Assembly (NCBI GenBank): GCA_035279875.1 | Contig: DATEGX010000375.1 | Coordinates: forward strand, 1 to 15,939 | Direction of reading: 5' to 3' | From: JAMXLL01 sp035279875 | GTDB taxonomy: Bacteria; Desulfobacterota; Binatia; Binatales; Binataceae | DNA: 15,939 nucleotides | Part shown: one piece after another, positions 8,512 through 15,792 of the stretch | How the letters are laid out: each line of letters opens with the position of its first letter | Numbering within the stretch: the first letter of the stretch is position 1 | Notes under the pieces: model-generated | What the model was told of the DNA's origin: nothing | The model's input: the letters and a program-made list of their open reading frames with translations, nothing else | Databases searched by the model: none | Program-made: the position numbers and the translations under genes

Positions 8512-8904
8512 ATGAAAGCAATCCGGTTCCATGCGACCGAAGATGGAGAGTCCCGTTTTCAGGAGGTCGAGATTCCGATCGACCAGACCCGCCCTGGTGC
8601 CGCCGGCAGCACACTGCGCCAGTCGAACGCGTGGCCGTCGCCCGGCGTGCGCTTCGTCGACTTGCCCGCCGCCCTCGACCAGACTTGGCATCATGCGCCG
8701 GCGCGTCAGATCGTGCTGGTGCTGGCGGGCGTGCTCGAAGTAGAGACCAGCGACCATCAGAAGCGGCGCTGCAAGGTCGGGGAGGCGTTCATCGCCGACG
8801 ATCTGACTGGCAAGGGCCATTCGACCCGCGTGGTCGAAGCGCCGGCCAGGGTGATGTTCGTCGAACTGCCGAGCGGCTTTGACGTCGCGCGCTGGTCCGT
8901 TTGA
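8512..8904 (+). CDS. Cupin-domain protein
   Basis: A 130-residue single-domain protein. Residues 59-106 look like a cupin barrel: WHHAPARQIVLVLAG resembles cupin motif 1 (His61, with Gln66 in place of the usual Glu), and GEAFIADDLTGKGHSTR resembles motif 2 (His103). Both inter-motif glycines are kept. The first motif-1 histidine is displaced and the glutamate is missing, so metal binding may be weak or altered and the protein could be a non-catalytic binder. It begins at ATG 8512 with GGAG about 7 bases upstream, 55 bases after the SnoaL-like gene. The next gene is a zeta GST. Function unknown beyond the fold. Confidence 0.78.
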   Translation: MKAIRFHATEDGESRFQEVEIPIDQTRPGAAGSTLRQSNAWPSPGVRFVDLPAALDQTWHHAPARQIVLVLAGVLEVETSDHQKRRCKVGEAFIADDLTGKGHSTRVVEAPARVMFVELPSGFDVARWSV

Positions 8905-8970
8905 GCAATCGGTCGAAGCCGGCGAAATTTTTTCGAAGGTGGTTCGGACAGATCAAGCGGAGAGGCGGCG

Positions 8971-9609
8971 ATGAAGCTTTACAATTTTTCACGATCTTCA
9001 GCGAGCTATCGCGTCAGAATAGTGGCGAATCTCAAGGGTTTGCCCTACGACTACGCTTCGGTCAACCTGATGCGCGGCGAATCGCGCGCCGCCGCGTACG
9101 AGGCGCTCAATCCTCAGGGACGAGTGCCTTCGCTCGAGGACAATGGCCAGCTTATCCCTCAGTCGCTGGCGATCTGCGAGTACCTCGAGGAAACCCATCC
9201 GAATCCGCCGGTACTGCCGCGCGACCCGTTCGGGCGCGCTCGCGTTCGCGCCCTTGCGCTGGCGGTCGCATGCGAAATCCATCCGACCGGCGGTGGCCGC
9301 GCGCAGAGCTATCTGAAGACTCTCCTCAACGCGGACGCCGACAAACGCGCGGAATGGGCCCGCCATTGGATGAGCGAGGGGTTCCGCGAAATCGAGACGA
9401 TGCTCGCGAACTCGGGAGAAACCGGCCGCTTCTGCCACGGCGATACGCCGACGATCGCCGACGCGTTCCTGGTTCCGCAGGTTTACAACGCCGAACGAGC
9501 GGGCGTAGACATGTCCGCCTTCCCCACCATCCGGCGCATCTACGATGAGTGCAACAAAGTCGAAGCGTTCGCCAAGGCGGCCCCCGAACGGCAGCCCGAC
9601 GCAGGCTGA
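8971..9609 (+). CDS. maiA: Zeta-class glutathione S-transferase / maleylacetoacetate isomerase
   Basis: A 212-residue zeta-class GST. Bacterial members isomerise maleylacetoacetate or maleylpyruvate to the fumaryl form with glutathione, in tyrosine, homogentisate or gentisate breakdown. The N-terminal thioredoxin-like domain shows the zeta active-site motif SSASYRVRIV (9-18), the cis-proline loop GRVPSLED, and QSLAICEYLEETHP for glutathione binding. The C-terminal helical domain has EIHPTGGGRAQSYL where typical isomerases have a segment like IHPLNNLRVLKYL, so the second active-site wall differs. GGAGAGG lies upstream of ATG 8971. It is the last gene of the plus-strand trio, ending 12 bases before the convergent amidohydrolase. 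The gene symbol is tentative; a related dehalogenase or isomerase activity is possible. Confidence 0.85.
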   Translation: MKLYNFSRSSASYRVRIVANLKGLPYDYASVNLMRGESRAAAYEALNPQGRVPSLEDNGQLIPQSLAICEYLEETHPNPPVLPRDPFGRARVRALALAVACEIHPTGGGRAQSYLKTLLNADADKRAEWARHWMSEGFREIETMLANSGETGRFCHGDTPTIADAFLVPQVYNAERAGVDMSAFPTIRRIYDECNKVEAFAKAAPERQPDAG

Positions 9610-9621
9610 GCCGTCAAGCGC

Positions 9622-10761
9622 TCACGATAACTTGTAGAGCGTCGCGGCGTTGCGCCAGAGCACCTTGTCGCGCGCCTGATCGGGCAGGTCTCTCGAGCGG
9701 CTCTCGGCTTCGCCAAGGCAGTTGGGCCAGCTCGAACCGCTCATCGGCATCATCGCCGACCACAGGATATTTTCGGCCCCCGGATACTCACAAGCGCGGC
9801 GCAGATTGGCCCGGTCGTACCACGCCACCGCATAGCATTGACGCTGGAACGCCTCCGATGGTTTCAGCTCATAGGGAATCTGCCTGGCGACGCTGAACTG
9901 ATTGAATTCATAGTCCGTAGCCTCGAGCGTGAAGGCGATCCATCCGAGCGCGCTTCCGGCAAATACCACCTTGAGTCCTGGGAAGCGTTCGAGCACGCGC
10001 GACACGATGAAATTGGAAACCAATGGAACGGCGCTGGCAGGGCTCGCGATAGTATCGAAGGCGGCGGCGATGGCGGGTGAAAATCCCTCGTATGCCGGCA
10101 GCCGCAGATCGGGCGAGCCACTGGCATGAAAACAGATCGGCACACCTAGCTTCTCGCAGGTTCGCCAGATCGGGTCGTAGTAGTTGTCGTTGATATGCGG
10201 CAAATCGCGCAGATGGCGCGGCACCGGCGGTAGAATAACTCCCTTATGGCCCTTGGCGACGGCCCGTTCGATTTCCTCGACCGCGGCCTCGACCGAACTC
10301 AGAGGCACAATGCATTGGGCGACGAATCTCTCGCTACATCCAGTCCATTCTTCGACTAGCCAGTCGTTGTAGGCCCGGACGCAGTCGAGTTCCAACGCGG
10401 CCTCCCGGATGCGGCCGAAGGTTTCGCCCGCAATCCCGGCGATCGTCGGATAGAGCACCGAGTAGTCGATGCCCGCCACGTCCAGCGCCTTGAGACGTTC
10501 GGCGGGCTGATACGCCGCATTCGGCACATCGTCCCAGCTTCGCGGTGCGGCCGCGCGATCCGCCATCAATGCGCCCACTGAGCCGTTGCCGAGCAGGCCG
10601 AGTTTCATGCCGTCAGCAAGCCAGCAGCCGGCGCCCTCAGCGTCGCGCTCGAGATGGGGAATGCGATCGCCCCATCTGGTTTTCGAGAGGCGTTCCGTCC
10701 AAACCCGCGGATGCTCGATTACATGATCCTCGGCACTAATAAAGCGCGGTTGTGTAGCCAT
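9622..10761 (-). CDS. Amidohydrolase-2 family protein with degraded metal site
   Basis: A 379-residue TIM-barrel protein of the amidohydrolase-2 (ACMSD-like decarboxylase/hydrolase) family, clearly paralogous to the next gene on the strand: both share the RFGDRIPH-like segment, the barrel spacing and the C-terminal LWxNAAxLYxL. Compared with that neighbour, several metal or catalytic positions differ. The DSH near the start is EDH (11-13), the Glu of AETGLGW is Gly269 (AGSALGW), and the catalytic Asp and the His of WETDFPH are Met337 and Met340 (WSAMMPM). His212 (CFHAS) is kept. The frame is intact, so this is not a decayed pseudogene. It may be catalytically dead, metal-free, or a partner or regulatory subunit. 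No strong ribosome binding site precedes ATG 10761, and 59 bases separate it from the paralog. Confidence 0.87.
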   Translation of the reverse strand: MATQPRFISAEDHVIEHPRVWTERLSKTRWGDRIPHLERDAEGAGCWLADGMKLGLLGNGSVGALMADRAAAPRSWDDVPNAAYQPAERLKALDVAGIDYSVLYPTIAGIAGETFGRIREAALELDCVRAYNDWLVEEWTGCSERFVAQCIVPLSSVEAAVEEIERAVAKGHKGVILPPVPRHLRDLPHINDNYYDPIWRTCEKLGVPICFHASGSPDLRLPAYEGFSPAIAAAFDTIASPASAVPLVSNFIVSRVLERFPGLKVVFAGSALGWIAFTLEATDYEFNQFSVARQIPYELKPSEAFQRQCYAVAWYDRANLRRACEYPGAENILWSAMMPMSGSSWPNCLGEAESRSRDLPDQARDKVLWRNAATLYKLS

Positions 10762-10820
10762 CAGTTTCGAGGCCGGATTAGCAAGTCGTCACGATAGAGC
10801 TTTAGTGCGGCATCCAGTAG

Positions 10821-12047
10821 CTACTGAGTAATCTCCAATCCATAGAGCCGGGCAGCATTTTCCCACAGGATCGGGGACCGCTCGGCTGCCGGCACATCAG
10901 CCAGAACCCGCTCAACCGCTTTCCAGGAGTCGGGGTAGGTCGAGGTGTTGTGCGGAAAGTCAGTCTCCCACATGATCTTGTCGATGCCGAGGTCGTCGCG
11001 AGAATCGAGTCCGTGGTTTTCGAACCAAACCGCCGCATACAGTTGTCTTCGGAATAGCTCGCTGGGCCGCGTCGCCACGCCTTCGGTCCACAAATGGCGG
11101 CGTTCCCATTCATGGTCGCAGGCTTCGAGCACGTAGCCGAGCCATCCGAGGCCTGTCTCCGCGCACACCCAGTTAAGCCGCGGATAGCGATCGAGAATTC
11201 CTGAAAAGATCAGATTCGGGAGAAACTGCGCCAGCACAGCGAATGCGGAGGGAGCGTGGGCGGCAAGGATCTGGCCCCTGGAATACCCGCGCCACATCGG
11301 AATCCGCAGTTGAATACCTGCGCTGGTATGCCAGTGAATCGACACCCCGCACTCCTCACAGGCGGCCCAAAGGCGATTCCAGTAAGGATCGCTGAAATGC
11401 CTGAGCGCTCCCAATGCCGGATTGGTGCTCGCGATGCGGAAGATCGTTTCACCGGCAGGTTTCACGGCGTTGCTGGGTTCCGCGATCATCAGGACCCCGC
11501 GCATCCCGTTCTTCGCCACGCGTTCAACTTCGGCCGCGGCGGCTTCCACCCCGCTGAGATAAGGCACCAGCGCCAGCGGAATATAGCGATCGCTGGCGCG
11601 GCGCCACTCGTTGATCGCGTCGTTATGCGCCACCACGCACGCCAGTTCGAGTTCGGCGTCACCCTGGAAGAAAGTGGCGTTCTGCACGGGCGGATTGGGA
11701 AACAGCACCTCCGCATCGACACGGTCGCTGTCGAGAATCTCGAGCCGCGCGATCGGATCGTAGACCGAGGGCGGAATCTCGTCCCAACGCTGCGGCGTGT
11801 ACGTCCGGTAAGGATCGCTCATGATCGCGGGGCAATTGGTGACGCCGCGCGTATCCACCACCTTGCCGTTGACCACCCAGCGCTCGACCGGACCCGTCTG
11901 CGCGTCGGCCATCATCGACGGGTCGCTGGTTTCGATTACGTGCGGAATGCGGTCGCCGAAACGGGCGTGTGACATCCGGCTGGTAAATGCGTCTTTGTGG
12001 AGCTGTGCGTGAGAGTCCGCGCTGATCAGGCCATATTTCAGCTTCAT
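10821..12047 (-). CDS. Amidohydrolase-2 family metal-dependent hydrolase/decarboxylase
   Basis: A 408-residue member of the amidohydrolase-2 family, which includes ACMSD, gamma-resorcylate and 5-carboxyvanillate decarboxylases and other ring-acid enzymes. Expected ligands are present: Asp11 and His13 (SADSH), His240 (IHWHTS), Glu297 (CAETGLGW) and the catalytic Asp363 with His366 (WETDFPH). It should therefore bind a divalent metal and be active, by decarboxylation or hydrolysis of a cyclic acid. ATG 12047 is preceded by GAGGAG about 7 bases upstream. It is divergent from the NHL propeller gene over a 171-base region and lies upstream of its degraded paralog, suggesting a recent or functional gene pair. 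The substrate is unknown. Confidence 0.92.
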   Translation of the reverse strand: MKLKYGLISADSHAQLHKDAFTSRMSHARFGDRIPHVIETSDPSMMADAQTGPVERWVVNGKVVDTRGVTNCPAIMSDPYRTYTPQRWDEIPPSVYDPIARLEILDSDRVDAEVLFPNPPVQNATFFQGDAELELACVVAHNDAINEWRRASDRYIPLALVPYLSGVEAAAAEVERVAKNGMRGVLMIAEPSNAVKPAGETIFRIASTNPALGALRHFSDPYWNRLWAACEECGVSIHWHTSAGIQLRIPMWRGYSRGQILAAHAPSAFAVLAQFLPNLIFSGILDRYPRLNWVCAETGLGWLGYVLEACDHEWERRHLWTEGVATRPSELFRRQLYAAVWFENHGLDSRDDLGIDKIMWETDFPHNTSTYPDSWKAVERVLADVPAAERSPILWENAARLYGLEITQ

Positions 12048-12084
12048 AATCGGCTCCTCGCCGGCAAGGCCTCAATTCTTCCTA

Positions 12085-12114
12085 AGTTCACGCCCGCAGG
12101 CGGTCGTTCGTCAA
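12085..12114 (-). promoter_or_regulatory. Candidate promoter of the amidohydrolase pair
   Basis: On the minus strand TTGACG (12114-12109, five of six bases) and TGAACT (12090-12085, three of six) are 18 bases apart. A short palindrome, CGCC-CGCA-GGCG (12091-12102), fills part of the spacer and could be an operator. Evidence is weak for both. Confidence 0.25.
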
Positions 12115-12207
12115 GCTCCGTGAAAACGGCTTTTACTATCGATGCGAAGTGCGGTATCGGATCGGCGAGTAACCCTGCAACCCGGGCGGGCGCGAGCCGC
12201 ACGCTCC

Positions 12208-12213
12208 AGGAGG
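12208..12213 (+). promoter_or_regulatory. Ribosome binding site fixing the NHL protein start
   Basis: A perfect AGGAGG lies 5 bases before ATG 12219. It shows that the long open frame reaching back to 11997 is not the real gene start. Confidence 0.75.
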
Positions 12214-12218
12214 AAACC

Positions 12219-13241
12219 ATGGCGCTGACGACCGGAAACGGCGAGCACATCTACGAAGTGGTGGAGAACTGGGGCAAACTGCCCGGGGGATGGACCTACG
12301 ACATCGCTGGGGTCGGGGTAGACGCGCGGGGCCGCGTCTATCTGTTCAATCGCAGCGACCGCCCGATCATCATCGTCGACGCGGACGGCAATTTCATCCA
12401 TAGCTGGGGCGATAAACAGACCTTCCCCAACGCCCACGCGATCACGATGGGTCCCGACGGCTCCATCTGGCTGACTGATACCTTCGACCACACGGTGCGG
12501 AAATGCACGCTCGAGGGCGAGATCCTGATGACCATTGGCACGCCGGGAAAGCCGGCGCCCGCGATGAGCGGTCTGCCCTTTTACCAATGCACGCATGTCG
12601 CGATCCATCCGCATAGCGGCGAGCTTTTCGTCTCCGACGGCTACGGCAATGCAAAGGTTCACAAGTACACGCCGGATGGCCGGCTGCTATATTCGTGGGG
12701 CGAGCCCGGCAACGAGCCAGGCCAGTTCAACCTTCCGCACAATATCTGTTGCGATCGCGACGGCTACGTTTATGTCGCGGACCGGCATAACGCGCGGGTC
12801 CAGGTCTTCACGCCCAACGGGCGGCTCGAAGCCGTCTGGACTGGGATGGCCTTGCCGTGCGGAATGTTCATCGATACGGCCAGCCCCGATCAATTATGTT
12901 ATATCGGCGAGCTTAGTTCTGCGTGGTGGGTCGGAGTCGGGCCGCATGGCTTCTGGCCAGCCTGGAACGGCGCACGGACGCTAGGCCCGCGCGTTAGTAT
13001 CTACAGCCTCGACGGCCGGCTGCTGGCAAAGCTATGCGACAATGGACAGGGCGAAGAACCGGACCAGTTGATGGCTCCGCATGGAATCGCCGTCGATCGT
13101 GACGGAAACATCTACGTGGCGGAAGTTTCGTGGACCATCGCGAAGGCTTTCAATCGCGGCCAGCCGCATCCTCGGCCGCTCAAAAATGCGGTTAAACTCG
13201 CAAAAATAAAGCGCCTCGACCGCGGCCATCATTTAGGGTAA
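12219..13241 (+). CDS. NHL-repeat beta-propeller protein
   Basis: A 340-residue protein made of NHL-type propeller repeats, probably six blades. Clear blades include IAGVGVDARGRVYLFNRSDR (29-48), AITMGPDGSIWLTDTFDH (74-91), VAIHPHSGELFVSDGYGN (127-144), ICCDRDGYVYVADRHNARV (176-194) and IAVDRDGNIYVAEVSW (290-305). The closest functional types I know are peptidyl-alpha-hydroxyglycine amidating-lyase-like and lactonase-like propellers, but no catalytic residues can be fixed here. No signal peptide is visible, so it is probably cytoplasmic. It starts with a perfect AGGAGG site and is divergent from the active amidohydrolase. It may open or bind a product of that enzyme, such as a lactone, but this is only suggested by position. 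Its stop is 10 bases from the convergent kinase stop. Confidence 0.86.
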   Translation: MALTTGNGEHIYEVVENWGKLPGGWTYDIAGVGVDARGRVYLFNRSDRPIIIVDADGNFIHSWGDKQTFPNAHAITMGPDGSIWLTDTFDHTVRKCTLEGEILMTIGTPGKPAPAMSGLPFYQCTHVAIHPHSGELFVSDGYGNAKVHKYTPDGRLLYSWGEPGNEPGQFNLPHNICCDRDGYVYVADRHNARVQVFTPNGRLEAVWTGMALPCGMFIDTASPDQLCYIGELSSAWWVGVGPHGFWPAWNGARTLGPRVSIYSLDGRLLAKLCDNGQGEEPDQLMAPHGIAVDRDGNIYVAEVSWTIAKAFNRGQPHPRPLKNAVKLAKIKRLDRGHHLG

Positions 13242-13251
13242 TCGCGAGGGG

Positions 13252-13905
13252 CTACTTCGACGGCGTCGCGGCGGAGGTAAGGCGCATAGCTTGAACGAAC
13301 ATCTCCACGCTGTCCTCATATTGCTGGTAGCGAATCCCGCGGTTCGCCGCCTCGCTCGCGAGATAGTGGTCGATTAGCCTGATGTTGGCGAAATCGCGCT
13401 CGCTGGTTTTGCGATGAAGATGGCTCGGCCCGCGCAACCGCCGCCGATGCTCCTCCGGGTCAGGGGCAGCCAGCACAGCGAACAAATCCACCGCCGTATC
13501 ATGATAGAGCGACGGCAACAGGTGCGTCCCCTCAACGATTAGTGAAGTGCCCTCGCGCCGGGCACGATCGATACAAGCTAATACCGCAGGCCGCAGCCGG
13601 GCGGCCTGCTCCCTGATATTGGCGACAGGCTGCTCGGCGCGAAAAGTGAAACCGTGCAGCTCGGGGCAGTCCTCCGGCCTGTATTGGCTTTTCACGATCT
13701 CGCGGATAAAGCCGGTGCCAATCCGATGATCCAGGCGGAGCCGCCAGGAGAGCTCGCCCGCGAGGGTGGTCTTGCCCGTTCCCGCGGTGCCGCCAATCAG
13801 GATGATCGGCTTTCTCGCGCTATCCGGGTGTTTCGATCCTTCCGCCGGGTAATCGTGGGGTCGCACGCGATCAAAAGCGCGATCGCCGGGGCTGGTTGCG
13901 CGCAT
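13252..13905 (-). CDS. P-loop kinase, 2-phosphoglycerate-kinase-like
   Basis: A 217-residue P-loop NTPase. Walker A is GGTAGTGKT (38-46), followed by TLAGELSWRL, then RIGTGFIREIV, PELHGFTFRAEQP and LIVEGTHLLPSLY. This order matches the 2-phosphoglycerate kinases of thermophilic methanogens (substrate for cyclic 2,3-diphosphoglycerate) and their uncharacterised bacterial relatives. In the archaeal form the residue after IGT is usually an aspartate; here it is Gly65, which could alter substrate or metal handling. The frame extends to a TTG at 13941, but neither start has a good ribosome binding site. I chose the ATG; the conserved domain starts only about 30 residues later. It is convergent with the NHL gene and divergent from the P450. 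The substrate in this organism is unknown. Confidence 0.77.
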   Translation of the reverse strand: MRATSPGDRAFDRVRPHDYPAEGSKHPDSARKPIILIGGTAGTGKTTLAGELSWRLRLDHRIGTGFIREIVKSQYRPEDCPELHGFTFRAEQPVANIREQAARLRPAVLACIDRARREGTSLIVEGTHLLPSLYHDTAVDLFAVLAAPDPEEHRRRLRGPSHLHRKTSERDFANIRLIDHYLASEAANRGIRYQQYEDSVEMFVQAMRLTSAATPSK

Positions 13906-13981
13906 TCCGAAGCCTATAAGCCGGTTTTGCTCTTCCTGCAAGAATAACTGATAAGATCCACGAGATTCGTTAAATTCGCAC

Positions 13982-14011
13982 TTGAACGAACGACAGCGGC
14001 GGGCTCATATC
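13982..14011 (+). promoter_or_regulatory. Candidate promoter of the Rieske-P450 gene
   Basis: TTGAAC (13982-13987), an 18-base spacer and CATATC (14006-14011) form a weak promoter-like pair. If real, translation must begin downstream of it, at 14045 or 14069 rather than at the TTG at 13982. Confidence 0.2.
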
Positions 14012-14068
14012 GCCACGGGGCCATTCGTCAAAACGCGTGGCTTAATGAAAGGACGGTGCGGGGCTTCG

Positions 14069-15685
14069 ATGCCAAAGGTTAGAGTCGCGGCGGTAGATGA
14101 AATCGGTGAAAGGCCTTTCCTGCGGGTGGACGCAGACGGACGTCCGCTTCTGTTATCGCGCCGCGGTGAAAGCATTTTCGCGATCGAGGCGATCTGTTCG
14201 CATGCCGGCGGCCGGCTGGAAGACGGCGACATCGAAGACGGATGCGTGATTTGCCCGATTCATGGCGCGATATTCGATCTTGCCAGCGGCAAAGTCTCGC
14301 CAGACACCGATTTTGCCACCGATCTCGAATCGTTTCCGGTAGAGGTCGCGGGAAGCGAGATTTTCGTCGAGATGCCGGCACGGCCGCTCGATACACCCAA
14401 CGGCGCCCCGCAGCAGGAGGCTGGCGTTGCGTGTCCGTGGTCTGGCGCCGCTAAGGGGCTCGATTTTGATCCAATGGCGGCGGAACTTCGCGAATGTCCG
14501 TTCGATCTCTATGCCCGCGCACGTCACGAGATGCCGATTTTCTACAGCGAACGCTTCGACCTTTGGGTGGTCACGCGGTACCAGGATATCGTCACTATCC
14601 TGAAGGACGTAGCGAGATTCTCCTCGGCGCAATCGCTCGCCCTCGACAGCGGTATTCCGCCTGAAGTCCAATCAGTGCTCGACACCGGCTATCCGGCAGC
14701 GCCGACTATGGTCACGGCCGATCCGCCGGTCCACACCAGATATCGCGAATTGGTTGGCAAAGCCTTCACCTCGCGGCACATCGCACAGATAGAACCGCGG
14801 ATGCGTGAGATCGCCAATAAATTGGTCGACGGTTTCGAACACGACGGCCAGGCCGAGATCGTGCGGCGCTTCGCTTACCCTTTTCCGATGGAGGTCATCG
14901 CGGAAATCCTCGGTGTGCCGGCCGCGCGGATGGACCAGTTCAAGCGCTGGTCGGACGATATGTCGGCACGTTTCGGACCGCTCCCGCTCGAACGTCACAT
15001 CGAATGCGCGAAAAGCGAGGTCGAGTTCCAGCATTACTTCGCCGAGCAATTGGACGAGCGCCGACGCAGTCCGCGGCGTGATCTGCTGACGGAGCTACTG
15101 GGCGCGCGGGTCAAGGGCGAATTGCCCCTGAACACGCCGGAGCTGTTGAGCATCTTGAAACAGCTCCTGATCGGTGGCAACGAGACCTCGACGAACTTGA
15201 TCGGCAGCATGATGCTGCTGCTGATGAACAACCCTGGCCAACTCCAGGCTATCCTCAACGATCGCAGTCTCGAGCAGAACGCCGTGGAAGAGGCTTTACG
15301 GCTCGACTCGCCGGTGCAAGGACTATTCCGCAGCGCGACCGAAGATGTCGAAATCGGCGACGTGAAGATTCCCAAGGGCGCGCATCTCGAACTGCTCTAT
15401 GCGTCGGGCAATCGCGACGACGCACGCTTTGGCGATCCGGACGCCTTCGACGTCCATCGCAGCGATTCCAGCAAGCACATGGCGTTTGGGTTCGGCATTC
15501 ATTTCTGCATCGGCGCGCCGCTGGCGCGGACCGAAGGCCGAATCGCGCTCGACGTTCTGCTGAATCGTCTCCACAACATTCGCCTGACGCCGGGGCAGCA
15601 TCTCGAGCATCATCCGCATTTCTTTTTGCGCGGGCTCAAAGAGCTGCAACTTGAATGGAACGTGGCAGGAACGGAAAAGATATAG
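14069..15685 (+). CDS. Rieske ferredoxin-cytochrome P450 fusion protein
   Basis: A 538-residue two-domain monooxygenase. Residues 1-102 are a Rieske-type [2Fe-2S] ferredoxin with ligands Cys43, His45, Cys62 and His65 (CSH ... CPIH, 16 residues between). A linker (about 103-120) leads to a full-length soluble bacterial P450 (about 121-533). It has the I-helix oxygen motif GGNETS (369-374), ExxR Glu408-Arg411, and the heme-binding loop FGFGIHFCIG with Cys480 as thiolate ligand. No membrane segment is seen. The ferredoxin domain could pass electrons to the heme within one chain, needing only a separate reductase, which is not in the window. The frame is open to a TTG at 13982. ATG 14069 (GGGG 5 bases before) begins directly at the Rieske domain; ATG 14045 is an alternative. 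The substrate is unknown; the neighbours suggest a cyclic or aromatic compound. Confidence 0.93.
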   Translation: MPKVRVAAVDEIGERPFLRVDADGRPLLLSRRGESIFAIEAICSHAGGRLEDGDIEDGCVICPIHGAIFDLASGKVSPDTDFATDLESFPVEVAGSEIFVEMPARPLDTPNGAPQQEAGVACPWSGAAKGLDFDPMAAELRECPFDLYARARHEMPIFYSERFDLWVVTRYQDIVTILKDVARFSSAQSLALDSGIPPEVQSVLDTGYPAAPTMVTADPPVHTRYRELVGKAFTSRHIAQIEPRMREIANKLVDGFEHDGQAEIVRRFAYPFPMEVIAEILGVPAARMDQFKRWSDDMSARFGPLPLERHIECAKSEVEFQHYFAEQLDERRRSPRRDLLTELLGARVKGELPLNTPELLSILKQLLIGGNETSTNLIGSMMLLLMNNPGQLQAILNDRSLEQNAVEEALRLDSPVQGLFRSATEDVEIGDVKIPKGAHLELLYASGNRDDARFGDPDAFDVHRSDSSKHMAFGFGIHFCIGAPLARTEGRIALDVLLNRLHNIRLTPGQHLEHHPHFFLRGLKELQLEWNVAGTEKI

Positions 15686-15719
15686 TCTTGCGGAGCCAAT
15701 TGTTGCGCATCGGGTAAAA

Positions 15720-15759
15720 GCAGCCGCACCGAGCGACCGAAGTGCGTCGGCGCGGCTGC
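15720..15759 (-). terminator. Intrinsic terminator of the right-edge gene
   Basis: GCAGCCGC (15720-15727) and GCGGCTGC (15752-15759) form a perfect 8-bp stem. After one mismatch it continues with CCGA/TCGG. On the minus strand the stem is followed by TTTTA, so it fits an intrinsic terminator for the leftward gene ending at 15793. It lies between two convergent genes and could also slow rightward transcription from the P450 gene. Confidence 0.6.
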
Positions 15760-15792
15760 CTATTGCGAAGGATGCGCGACCGTCTAACGCGC

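Noticed and set aside
8901..9548. 215-codon plus-strand frame overlapping the zeta GST
   Set aside because: Alternative frame of the GST gene; Arg/Pro/Ser-rich with no domain, whereas the GST frame has clear motifs.
11256..11972. 238-codon plus-strand open frame
   Set aside because: Antisense to the active amidohydrolase, with His/Arg-rich shadow composition and no domain.
11997..12218. N-terminal extension of the NHL protein frame
   Set aside because: It overlaps the start of the divergent amidohydrolase, and ATG 12219 has a perfect AGGAGG site.
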